Shown: positions 1-5,417 of the stretch, piece by piece
How positions within the stretch are numbered: the first letter of the stretch is position 1
Layout: the number at the start of each line of letters is the position of its first letter
Source: JALZAA01 sp036005605
Lineage (GTDB): Bacteria > Actinomycetota > Acidimicrobiia > IMCC26256 > JACDBD01
Assembly (NCBI GenBank): GCA_036005605.1
Contig: DASYQJ010000247.1
Span: 1 to 5,417, forward strand
Direction: 5' to 3'
Length of the DNA stretch: 5,417 nt
Translations under genes and position numbers: made by a program
Notes under the pieces: generated by a model
What the model was told of the DNA's origin: nothing
Seen by the model: the letters and a program-made list of their open reading frames with translations, nothing else
Databases searched by the model: none

Positions 1-1
1 G

Positions 2-616
2 CGCCACAGCCTGGTCATCATCCTGGCGCTCGGTGAGTCGATAATCGCGCTGGGTGTCGGTGCCCAGGTCGACCTCACGGCCGGCGTGGTCACGGCGGCG
101 GTGCTCGGGATCGGCCTCGCCGCCGCCTTGTGGTGGACCTACTTCGACGTTGTCGCGCTTGTGAACGCACGACGCCTGACCTTGGCGACGGAAGGGCGCG
201 AGCGCAACACCCTCGCACGGGACTCCTACTCCTACCTGCACTTTCCGATGGTGGCCGGCATCGTCCTCGCCGCACTCGGCCTCGAGGAGACCCTCGCGCA
301 CATCGGCGATGCGCTCGACGCCGTGCACGCCTTCGCACTTCTCGGCGGGGTGGCGCTCTACCTGCTCGCCCACGTCGCCTTGCGGCTCCGGAACGCGCAC
401 ACGCTCAACCGCCAGCGCCTGGCGCTCGCCGTCCTGCTCTTGGCGCTGATCCCGGTCGCGACGACGATTCCCTCGCTGGCGGCGCTCGCCGGGATCGACG
501 TGCTGCTCTGGGCGATGATCGTTTACGAGACGGCCAACTACGACGAACGGCGGTACCGCCTGCGCCATGGTCTCGACCCCGATCCGCCGTCGGCGCTCGG
601 AGGCGAACGAGCGTGA
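2..616 (+). CDS. LtrA-family (low temperature requirement A) membrane protein, 3' part
   Basis: This is the C-terminal 204 residues of an integral membrane protein; the reading frame is open from base 2 and the start lies outside the window. The first visible residues (HSLVIILALGESIIALG) match the conserved Glu-containing block of the LtrA family. That family was named after a Listeria protein needed for growth at low temperature, and its biochemical role is not settled. After this block come about five further hydrophobic segments, separated by short loops such as NARRLTLATEGRERN and RLRNAHTLNRQR. The protein ends in a short charged tail (YDERRYRLRHGLDPDPP). Full-length members are usually near 380-400 residues, so roughly the N-terminal half is missing. 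The stop is 21 bases from the stop of the convergent gene. Family assignment is firm; cellular function is not. Confidence 0.88.
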   Translation, partial: RHSLVIILALGESIIALGVGAQVDLTAGVVTAAVLGIGLAAALWWTYFDVVALVNARRLTLATEGRERNTLARDSYSYLHFPMVAGIVLAALGLEETLAHIGDALDAVHAFALLGGVALYLLAHVALRLRNAHTLNRQRLALAVLLLALIPVATTIPSLAALAGIDVLLWAMIVYETANYDERRYRLRHGLDPDPPSALGGERA

Positions 617-637
617 TCGTCGGCGCCGAACGTTCAC

Positions 638-2059
638 TCACGCCGCCGGCTGGAGTCCTGCGACCTCCTGGCTCAGTCGCTTGGCGCGCTCGGCTGCCGA
701 CGCGACGTCCTCCTGCTTTGCGGCCTTCTGGAGACGACCGAGCTCGGCTTTGATTGCACGGGCGGCTGACGGGTCGACCGTGTGAGCGATGCGGTCCCAC
801 ACTCGTGTCAATGCCGCGACGTCGCCGGCGATGTGGCCGGGATCGGCTTCGGCGCTTCCGCTGTCGCCGAGGAGTCGCCGGCTCCAGAGGTCGAAGCGGG
901 CGAGGTCGATCTCGCTGACGGGCCGGTACTGGAGCTCGAGGTCGCGGCTGGCCAACCCGACATCGACGGCGGCGGTGCGCGCTCCTTCGTCGTTGCGGGC
1001 CTGCACGGCCGGCACGAGCGGGTTGCCGGTGAGGGCGTCGAGAGCGAGGCTCATCTGGGTGTCGAGCAGCGGGGGAACAGTGCCGCTCGCCCGGTGCGTC
1101 GCCCACGCCGTCTTCATCGAGTCGAGCGTGGACGCCGCCGCGTCCCAGTTGCCGGCGGCGGCCGCGTCGAAGATGTCATTCGCTCCCCGCGAGATCGTCG
1201 CGATCTCGGCCGGCACCCCGGTGGGCAGCGCGTCGGTGGGCACGGCCACGGCCAGCGCCTCGAGGTTGCCGCCGACACCCGAGCGGAACTCGCCGTATCC
1301 GGGAGCGAAGGTCTTGTCCTCGTAGTTGCCCTCGATGAGGTGGTTCTCCCGCCCGAGGATCGCGCCCGGCACGGGCCCACGCGGGCCGTCGACGGTGAGT
1401 CCGCCGGCCTCCACCGTGACTTCCTCGAAGACCTTGCCCGGGATGTTCTCGGTGCGGTACACGGCGCCGACCTGCGGCTCGGCGGGCATGATCATGCCGG
1501 GCGGCCCGTCCTTGCCGGCGACCCACGAGCCCTGCGTGTCGGCCACCTTGCCGTCCTGGAAGTTGAACACGTTCTCGCCGAAGTACCAGACGGCCCCGTC
1601 GTCGGCCTGCGCGTACCAATCGAGCGCGACCTCGTGGATGCGACCGTCCAGGTACGAGACGAACTGGGAGACGAGCGTCTTGACCTTCTTGCCCTTCCAT
1701 TCGATGGTCTTCGTCCCGGGAAGGAGTGTGGTCTCGATCCTCAGCGCGCGACCCTCGTCATTGCCGAGCAGGATGGCAGAGTGCAGGTCGCCGATCGGGA
1801 ACAGCGGGTTGTCGACCTTGGTCGGGTTCGAGAACGACGGAGTCTCGAGATCAACCCGATCACTCTTGGGTGCGGTCGGGTTCGGCTTCCCGTCAGTGGG
1901 AAGAGCGTCGGGCGGCGACGCGGCCGCGCTCGAGGCATCGGAGGGATCGAAGTCGAACCCGCCCGTGACCAGCAGCGCCCCGATGCCGACGCCGAGGAGT
2001 GTCGAGACCGCACGCCGACGGCGCGAGGGCCCAGAGGTCGCGTTCCTGCTGAGGTGCAT
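638..2059 (-). CDS. Exported two-domain hypothetical protein
   Basis: This 473-residue protein belongs to no named family that I can identify. Residues 1-17 are basic with an RRRR run, and residues 18-34 are hydrophobic. This fits a Tat or Sec signal or an N-terminal anchor; there is no lipobox cysteine, and an Ala/Ser/Pro-rich linker follows (about 41-75). Domain 1, about residues 76-260, is rich in Trp, Tyr and Gly and looks beta-rich, with blocks FSNPTKVDNPLFPIG, ALDWYAQADDGAVWYFGE and EDKTFAPGYGEF. I recall similar blocks in unnamed proteins of environmental actinobacteria. Domain 2, about residues 285-470, is Ala-rich and helical, with repeated amphipathic helices and a conserved-looking stretch YRPVSEIDLARFDLW. 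It may be a helical bundle; its ligand is unknown. The ATG is supported by AGGAG nine bases upstream. The gene is divergent from the DUF389 gene and convergent with the LtrA gene. A cell-envelope location is inferred. Confidence 0.88.
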   Translation of the reverse strand: MHLSRNATSGPSRRRRAVSTLLGVGIGALLVTGGFDFDPSDASSAAASPPDALPTDGKPNPTAPKSDRVDLETPSFSNPTKVDNPLFPIGDLHSAILLGNDEGRALRIETTLLPGTKTIEWKGKKVKTLVSQFVSYLDGRIHEVALDWYAQADDGAVWYFGENVFNFQDGKVADTQGSWVAGKDGPPGMIMPAEPQVGAVYRTENIPGKVFEEVTVEAGGLTVDGPRGPVPGAILGRENHLIEGNYEDKTFAPGYGEFRSGVGGNLEALAVAVPTDALPTGVPAEIATISRGANDIFDAAAAGNWDAAASTLDSMKTAWATHRASGTVPPLLDTQMSLALDALTGNPLVPAVQARNDEGARTAAVDVGLASRDLELQYRPVSEIDLARFDLWSRRLLGDSGSAEADPGHIAGDVAALTRVWDRIAHTVDPSAARAIKAELGRLQKAAKQEDVASAAERAKRLSQEVAGLQPAA

Positions 2060-2068
2060 GCCGTCGTT

Positions 2069-2073
2069 CTCCT
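2069..2073 (-). promoter_or_regulatory. Ribosome binding site of the exported protein gene
   Basis: AGGAG on the minus strand lies nine bases before the ATG at 2059. This is the clearest Shine-Dalgarno site in the window and fixes that start. Confidence 0.75.
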
Positions 2074-2086
2074 GCTCGACGTTGCG

Positions 2087-2116
2087 TTGTGCTCAAGTTG
2101 TCACGACGCGTATGAA
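2087..2116 (+). promoter_or_regulatory. Weak candidate promoter for the DUF389 gene
   Basis: TTGTGC (2087-2092) and TATGAA (2111-2116) are separated by 18 bases and resemble the -35 and -10 boxes of a housekeeping sigma factor. The match is poor: three of six and four of six. The pair lies in the only true intergenic stretch, 2060-2162, which must hold promoters for both divergent genes. I see no persuasive minus-strand promoter and no operator palindrome there. Confidence 0.2.
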
Positions 2117-2151
2117 AGGACCGTGTGAGGATGGTGAAGACGACGACCAAT

Positions 2152-2155
2152 GAGG
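2152..2155 (+). promoter_or_regulatory. Ribosome binding site that supports the TTG start of DUF389
   Basis: GAGG lies seven bases before the TTG at 2163. An in-frame TGA at 2151-2153 excludes any start further upstream in this frame, and TTG is the first possible start codon after it. Confidence 0.6.
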
Positions 2156-2162
2156 CGTTCTC

Positions 2163-3101
2163 TTGATTCACATCCGTGCCGTCTGCCCGACCGACGTGAC
2201 CCCGCGACTCCTGGAGTCGCTGGGCGCCAACGACGGTGTCGTGAACCTGGTGGTCCTCGAGGGGGTCGCCCGGAATCCTGCCGGCGACTCGCTGCAGTTC
2301 GACGTCATCACGGCCGAGGCGAACCGGGTCCTCGACGAGCTCCGCCGCCTCGAGCTCGACCGGCGCGGCTCGATCGTGATCGAGAACATCGACACGTCGA
2401 TCTCCGAGCTTGCCGCTCAGGCCGAACGCCGGGAGCCGACCAAAGCGAACTTCTCGCCGATCTGGGAGGAAGCCGAGGCGCGAATCCGGGAACGCGGGAC
2501 CTACCGCCCGAGCTGGTACGCGCTGCTCGCCATCGCCGGGATCATCGGCGCCGTCGGCATCCTCACCAACTCGCAGATCCTGATCGTCGGCGCCATGGTC
2601 GTCGGTCCCGAGTACGGGGCCATGATCGGCGTCGCGCTCGGCATCGACCAGCGGGACGGCATGCCGATCCGGCGCGGATTGAACGCCCTGCTGTTCGGTT
2701 TCGCGCTCGCGATCGCGGTGACCCTCGTGTTCAGCCTGCTGATCCGGGCGTTCGACCTTCAGCCCAGGGCGTACGAGCTCGGGATCCGGCCGGTCGCAGA
2801 CCTGATCGACTCACCGAACGCGTTCTCCGTCATCGTTGCCGTGCTGGCAGGGATCGTCGGTGTCGTGTCACTCACCGAGGCGAGGGCGAGCACGCTCATC
2901 GGGGTGTTCGTCTCGGTGACCACCATCCCCGCCGCTGCCGACATGGGTCTGTCGATGGCGTTCGGGGACTGGAGCGAGGCCAGGGGAGCATTCCTCCAGC
3001 TGGTCGTGAACGTGGTGATCCTCATCGTGGTCGGCGCCATCGGGCTCGCGGTACAGCGTCGGATCTGGGGCCGGACCGGCTGGTGGACGGGCACTAGGTG
3101 A
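2163..3101 (+). CDS. DUF389 / TIGR00341-type membrane protein
   Basis: This 312-residue protein has the two-part layout of the DUF389 family. Residues 1-85 form a soluble alpha/beta domain (MIHIRAVCPTDVTPRLLESL..., GVVNLVVLEG, DSLQFDVITAEANRVLDELRRL, GSIVIENIDTSI). After a charged linker (about 86-115) comes a membrane region of about six helices: roughly 118-135, 138-160, 172-195, 221-238, 243-262 and 276-298. The signature NSQILIVGAMVVGPEYGAMIG (136-156) is the family's most conserved block, and SLTEARASTLIGVFVSVTTIP is a second one. The family's function is unproven; a transport or channel role has been suggested from its topology. The start is TTG, set by an in-frame TGA just upstream and a GAGG site. 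Its stop overlaps the end of the convergent epimerase gene. Length and domain order look complete. Confidence 0.93.
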   Translation: MIHIRAVCPTDVTPRLLESLGANDGVVNLVVLEGVARNPAGDSLQFDVITAEANRVLDELRRLELDRRGSIVIENIDTSISELAAQAERREPTKANFSPIWEEAEARIRERGTYRPSWYALLAIAGIIGAVGILTNSQILIVGAMVVGPEYGAMIGVALGIDQRDGMPIRRGLNALLFGFALAIAVTLVFSLLIRAFDLQPRAYELGIRPVADLIDSPNAFSVIVAVLAGIVGVVSLTEARASTLIGVFVSVTTIPAAADMGLSMAFGDWSEARGAFLQLVVNVVILIVVGAIGLAVQRRIWGRTGWWTGTR

Positions 3102-3990
3102 TCGCGAGCGTGAACGTTGAAGTGAAGGCCTCGCCCATGGGCACCATGGGCGTCGTGCCCGCTAGTAGCGCGTTGGTGGGCGCGGCCATCGGCTCGAGTG
3201 CGGCGAACGGCCGGCCCGGCGGGACCCACACCTGGGCGAACGGATAATTCTCTGCGCAGTGCAATTCGATCGCCGCGCCGTCCACCTCGAGCGCGAGGCG
3301 GCGCCGGCGGCCGAGTGCGTAAAGGTCATCGAAGGTGCGTCGTCCGATGGGCGCGGCCTCGGCCGGTTCGGCTGTCGAGCCCCCCGTCGGGATACCGCGG
3401 GAATCCAATTCCAGGTGTTGGCGCGGCGGGAGTCGCAGCCGCCATTTGCTCCGCGCCTTTCGTGGCAACCGCAAGTAGGGATGCCAGCCGAATGCCACCG
3501 GTACCGGTCGCCGACCGGTGGGGATCACAGTCGTGGCGACCTCGAGCTGCGCGTCGCGCGCCGTGATCTTCAGCTCGACGCGGTGCGGGAACGGGAACGC
3601 GCGGGCGTCCACGTCGATGGCCGCGCGCAGCGTCGCGGTGTCGCCGCGTGTGGTGCGGCGCTCGATCCGCCAGCCGGGCTTTCCGACGAGCAGACCGTGC
3701 AGCGGGAGTCCGTGGTCGTCGGTGGTGAGACGGGCGCCGCGCAGGTCGACGTTGACGCCACCGGCTCGATACCGGCGCGTCGCGAGCCGGTTGGCCCACG
3801 GTGCGAGGAGCGGGAGGCCGAGCGTGGCGCCGGTCCGCAGCGCCTCGAGCCCGCCGGGAAGGGCGAAGTGCTCGGCGCCGCGGTAGCGCAATGAAACGCC
3901 CGTCATGCCGAGGTCAGGCAGGAACGTGGCGGCGAGCTCACCGGCTCTGAGGGTGAGCGCACCCGCACCGCGGAACCGGCGCTCTTCCAC
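3094..3990 (-). CDS. Aldose 1-epimerase (mutarotase) family protein
   Basis: The product is predicted to interconvert alpha and beta anomers of a sugar such as glucose or galactose, or of a related hexose, in the cytoplasm. With the GTG at 3990 it has 298 residues, close to the family norm. Expected active-site elements are present in order: PWANRL (Arg68), GLPLHGLL (His98), VPVAFGWHPYLRL (His170) and FAALEPMAAPTNAL (Glu266). The two His and the Glu correspond to the catalytic acid/base set of galactose mutarotases. Substrate cannot be read from sequence, so no gene symbol is given. The start is uncertain: in-frame GTG at 4002, TTG at 4008 and GTG at 4032 are alternatives, and none has a clear Shine-Dalgarno site. 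The frame stays open to an ATG at 4305, but those extra residues are Arg/Pro/Ser-rich and unlike the family, so I exclude them. The stop overlaps the DUF389 stop by 8 bases. Confidence 0.9.
   Translation of the reverse strand: MEERRFRGAGALTLRAGELAATFLPDLGMTGVSLRYRGAEHFALPGGLEALRTGATLGLPLLAPWANRLATRRYRAGGVNVDLRGARLTTDDHGLPLHGLLVGKPGWRIERRTTRGDTATLRAAIDVDARAFPFPHRVELKITARDAQLEVATTVIPTGRRPVPVAFGWHPYLRLPRKARSKWRLRLPPRQHLELDSRGIPTGGSTAEPAEAAPIGRRTFDDLYALGRRRRLALEVDGAAIELHCAENYPFAQVWVPPGRPFAALEPMAAPTNALLAGTTPMVPMGEAFTSTFTLAIT
3132..3152. repeat. Perfect 9-bp inverted repeat with 3-base loop
   Basis: Arms CGCCCATGG (3132-3140) and CCATGGGCG (3144-3152) are exact reverse complements around the loop GCA. 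The hairpin lies 30 bases past the DUF389 stop, so it would form at the 3' end of that transcript. It also lies inside the last codons of the epimerase gene, where it encodes the PMVPMG segment. No T-run follows on the plus strand, so it is not a classical intrinsic terminator. It could still stabilise the 3' end or pause polymerase. Confidence 0.55.
3495..3521. repeat. Triple ACCGGT cluster with 8-bp inverted repeat
   Basis: Arms CCACCGGT (3495-3502) and ACCGGTGG (3514-3521) are perfect reverse complements with an 11-base loop. The palindrome ACCGGT occurs three times (3497, 3503, 3514). The cluster falls in the epimerase coding region (PTGRRPVPV), where Pro, Thr, Gly and Arg codons favour such strings. 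It is probably a product of GC-rich coding. Confidence 0.35.
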
Positions 3991-4036
3991 ATCGGCGGAC
4001 ACATCCAAGAGTACCGAGCGTTGACTGCGCACGGTT

Positions 4037-4327
4037 GTGGGCTCGGGTTCATCCGATCGGGGTGATGAACCGCGAAGTCGCGAACGGCGTCCGCGAGACG
4101 GGCCCGGCGAGGCGAAGGCTGCTCGCCGGTCGGCGCGAGGCCGAGCTGGCGCCAGAGGTTCGCGACCTGCCCCTGGTACGCGTCGGCGGGCGTCCGGGCA
4201 GCGCGCCGGGACCGGCGGCGAAGGCGAGCTGGTCGAAAAGCTCGCGTCGCTCGACCGGCTCCACCAGGCTGGAGAGCTCACCGACGAGGAGTTCACCGCC
4301 GCCAAGTGGCACCTCCTGGAGAGCTAG
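4037..4327 (+). CDS. Small SHOCT-domain protein, 5' part doubtful
   Basis: The last 33 residues (about 64-96: ELVEKLASLDRLHQAGE, LTDEEFTAAKWHLLES) are a good SHOCT domain. This is a short helical motif usually found at the C-terminus of bacterial membrane or secreted proteins and thought to mediate oligomerisation. Codons in this part have G or C in nearly every third position, as expected here. The only start in the frame after the TGA at 4022-4024 is GTG at 4037, which has no Shine-Dalgarno site. Residues 1-45 are Arg/Gly/Pro-rich with poor third-position GC, so they are probably not translated in this frame. From 4065 to about 4190 a different register looks coding, starting at ATG 4065 (MNREVANGVRETG). 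A frameshift, a decayed gene or a sequencing error could explain this. The stop is 7 bases from the NADH dehydrogenase stop. The SHOCT part is well supported; the gene model is not. Confidence 0.5.
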   Translation: MGSGSSDRGDEPRSRERRPRDGPGEAKAARRSARGRAGARGSRPAPGTRRRASGQRAGTGGEGELVEKLASLDRLHQAGELTDEEFTAAKWHLLES

Positions 4328-4334
4328 CGGCCCA

Positions 4335-5417
4335 TCAGGTCTGCTGTTTCCCCGCGTCCGGTGGGAGCACCGAGGCGTAGCTGTCGTCGCCCGCGGACGC
4401 CCGGCGCACCGTGAAGGCGCGTTCCTCACGATGGCGGCCGAGCAACGCGCCGCTCCAACGGAACAACGCACCGAGACGGTTCCGGAACCCGGTCAGGAAC
4501 ACGAGGTGCACGCCGAGCCACATCAGCCAACCAGCGAAGCCACTGAGGCGGATGCGCTTGAACTCGACGACGGCGCGGAACCGGCCGATCGTGGCCATGC
4601 TGCCGAGGTCGACGTACTTGAAGGGCACGACGTGGTCGTCGCCCTGCAACCGGCGGCGAATCGTGCGGCCGGCGAAGAGGCCTTGTTGCATGGCGACCTC
4701 GGCGACACCCGGGAGGTGGTCCAGGCTCATCAAGTCGCCGATCGCGAACACTTCGGGGTGGCCGGGCAGCGTGCAGTCGGGGAGTACCGACACACGACCG
4801 GCGCGGTCGACCTCCGCCCCCGAGGCGTCGCCGAGCATCTTCGCCAGCGGCGACGCCGCGACGCCGGCGGCCCAAATGACTGTGTGCGCGGGAATGCGCT
4901 CGGTGCCGTTCGGAGTCTGCACGTCGATGCCGTGGAAGTCGACGTCGGTAGCGCGCAAGCCCATGCGCAGCTCGACACCCATGTGCTCCAGCTCCTTGCG
5001 GCCCTTCCCGGAGAGGTTGTCGCCGAAGCTGGCCAGCGGCTCCTTCCCGCCGTCGACGAGGATGACCCGAGCGGTGCCGGGATCGATCGTCCGGAAGTTG
5101 TGGCGGCTCAGCGCGCGTTCGGCGAGCTCGCGGATCTGCCCTGCGAGCTCGCACCCGGTGGGCCCCGCGCCGACGACGACGAATGTGAGCCACTGTTCGC
5201 GCTCCGCAGGGTCGTCCTCGAGCTCGGCGAGCTCGAACGCGCCGAAGATCCGGCGGCGCAACTCGAGGGCGTCGTCGATCGTCTTCATGCCCGGAGCGAA
5301 GGGCTCGAACTGGTCGTTGCCGAAGTACGACGTGCGCCCGCCGGCGGCCACGATCAGGCTGTCGTAGGGGATCTCCATCCGCTTGCCGACCGGATCGATG
5401 GCGGCGACGGTACGCCC
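4335..5417 (-). CDS. ndh: Type II NADH dehydrogenase (NDH-2), 5' end cut
   Basis: This is a single-subunit, FAD-containing, non-proton-pumping enzyme that passes electrons from NADH to the membrane quinone pool. The frame runs to the window edge, giving 360 visible residues. About 90-100 N-terminal residues with the first FAD-binding GxGxxG are missing. Visible in order: YDSLIVAAGGRTSYFG (about 18-33); the NADH-binding Rossmann motif FVVVGAGPTGCELAG (79-93); HTVIWAAGVAASPLA (178-192); the FAD-contacting VFAIGD (223-228); the quinone-site block AMQQG (242-246); and a hydrophobic C-terminal segment (GFAGWLMWLGVHLVFLTGF, 293-311) that would bind the membrane, as in mycobacterial Ndh. An ATG at 5378 lies inside the conserved core and is not the start. 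NDH-2 could also be annotated generically as an FAD-dependent pyridine nucleotide-disulphide oxidoreductase; the AMQQG block and C-terminal membrane segment favour NDH-2. It converges on the SHOCT ORF with a 7-base gap. Confidence 0.93.
   Translation of the reverse strand, partial: GRTVAAIDPVGKRMEIPYDSLIVAAGGRTSYFGNDQFEPFAPGMKTIDDALELRRRIFGAFELAELEDDPAEREQWLTFVVVGAGPTGCELAGQIRELAERALSRHNFRTIDPGTARVILVDGGKEPLASFGDNLSGKGRKELEHMGVELRMGLRATDVDFHGIDVQTPNGTERIPAHTVIWAAGVAASPLAKMLGDASGAEVDRAGRVSVLPDCTLPGHPEVFAIGDLMSLDHLPGVAEVAMQQGLFAGRTIRRRLQGDDHVVPFKYVDLGSMATIGRFRAVVEFKRIRLSGFAGWLMWLGVHLVFLTGFRNRLGALFRWSGALLGRHREERAFTVRRASAGDDSYASVLPPDAGKQQT

Noticed and set aside
617..637. Possible bidirectional terminator between the LtrA and exported-protein genes
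   Set aside because: Only a short CGGCGCCG palindrome is present, with no adequate stem and no T-run.
782..2153. Long plus-strand ORFs (448 and 275 codons) opposite the exported protein gene
   Set aside because: They are antisense shadows. Their products lack recognisable domains, while the minus-strand frame has a Shine-Dalgarno site, an export signal and patterned blocks.
2150..3097. 315-codon plus-strand ORF from ATG 2150 over the DUF389 gene
   Set aside because: The product is Arg/Pro-rich with no membrane segments, whereas the frame from TTG 2163 gives a clear DUF389 protein.
3991..4305. N-terminal extension of the epimerase to an ATG at 4305
   Set aside because: The extra residues are Ser/Arg/Pro-rich, unlike the family, and lie opposite the SHOCT coding sequence.
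4328..4334. Possible terminator between the SHOCT ORF and ndh
   Set aside because: Seven bases are too short to hold a stem-loop, and I see no strong stem across the junction.
4411..5367. 318-codon plus-strand ORF opposite the NADH dehydrogenase gene
   Set aside because: It is an antisense shadow with low-complexity Ser/Arg/Pro composition; the minus strand carries all the NDH-2 motifs.
1..5417. Defence, mobile or biosynthetic system, CRISPR array, tRNA or riboswitch
   Set aside because: No spaced direct repeats, transposase or integrase motifs, tRNA-like folds or cluster-type gene order were seen. The genes alternate in strand and belong to unrelated functions.

Overview
This is a strongly GC-rich bacterial segment. 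Third codon positions are almost all G or C, and start codons include TTG and probably GTG. The gene types and residue usage suggest a soil or environmental actinobacterium, possibly Acidimicrobiia or Thermoleophilia. That placement is inference from general character, not from a marker gene. I found no rRNA, tRNA, CRISPR array, insertion sequence or phage gene.

Layout from left to right: (1) the 3' end of an LtrA-family membrane protein gene on the plus strand, cut by the window edge; (2) converging on it, a complete minus-strand gene for an exported two-domain protein of unknown function; (3) a roughly 100-base divergent spacer, the only real intergenic region; (4) a plus-strand gene for a DUF389 membrane protein that starts at TTG; (5) a minus-strand aldose 1-epimerase gene whose stop overlaps the stop of the DUF389 gene; (6) a short plus-strand ORF ending in a convincing SHOCT domain, whose 5' half does not read like normal coding sequence; (7) converging on it, a minus-strand type II NADH dehydrogenase gene cut at the right edge.

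The genes alternate in direction (+ - + - + -), so each is probably its own transcription unit and nothing looks like an operon. The gene ends are packed: convergent pairs are separated by 21 bases, overlap by 8 bases, and are separated by 7 bases. Functionally the set is a mix of cell-envelope and metabolic genes: two multi-pass membrane proteins, one secreted or anchored protein, sugar mutarotation, and entry of NADH electrons into the respiratory chain. No shared pathway is evident.

I see no convincing new multi-gene system. The points most worth checking are the frame discontinuity in the SHOCT region (about 4037-4200), the unnamed exported two-domain protein, and a perfect hairpin just past the DUF389 stop, inside the convergent epimerase gene.
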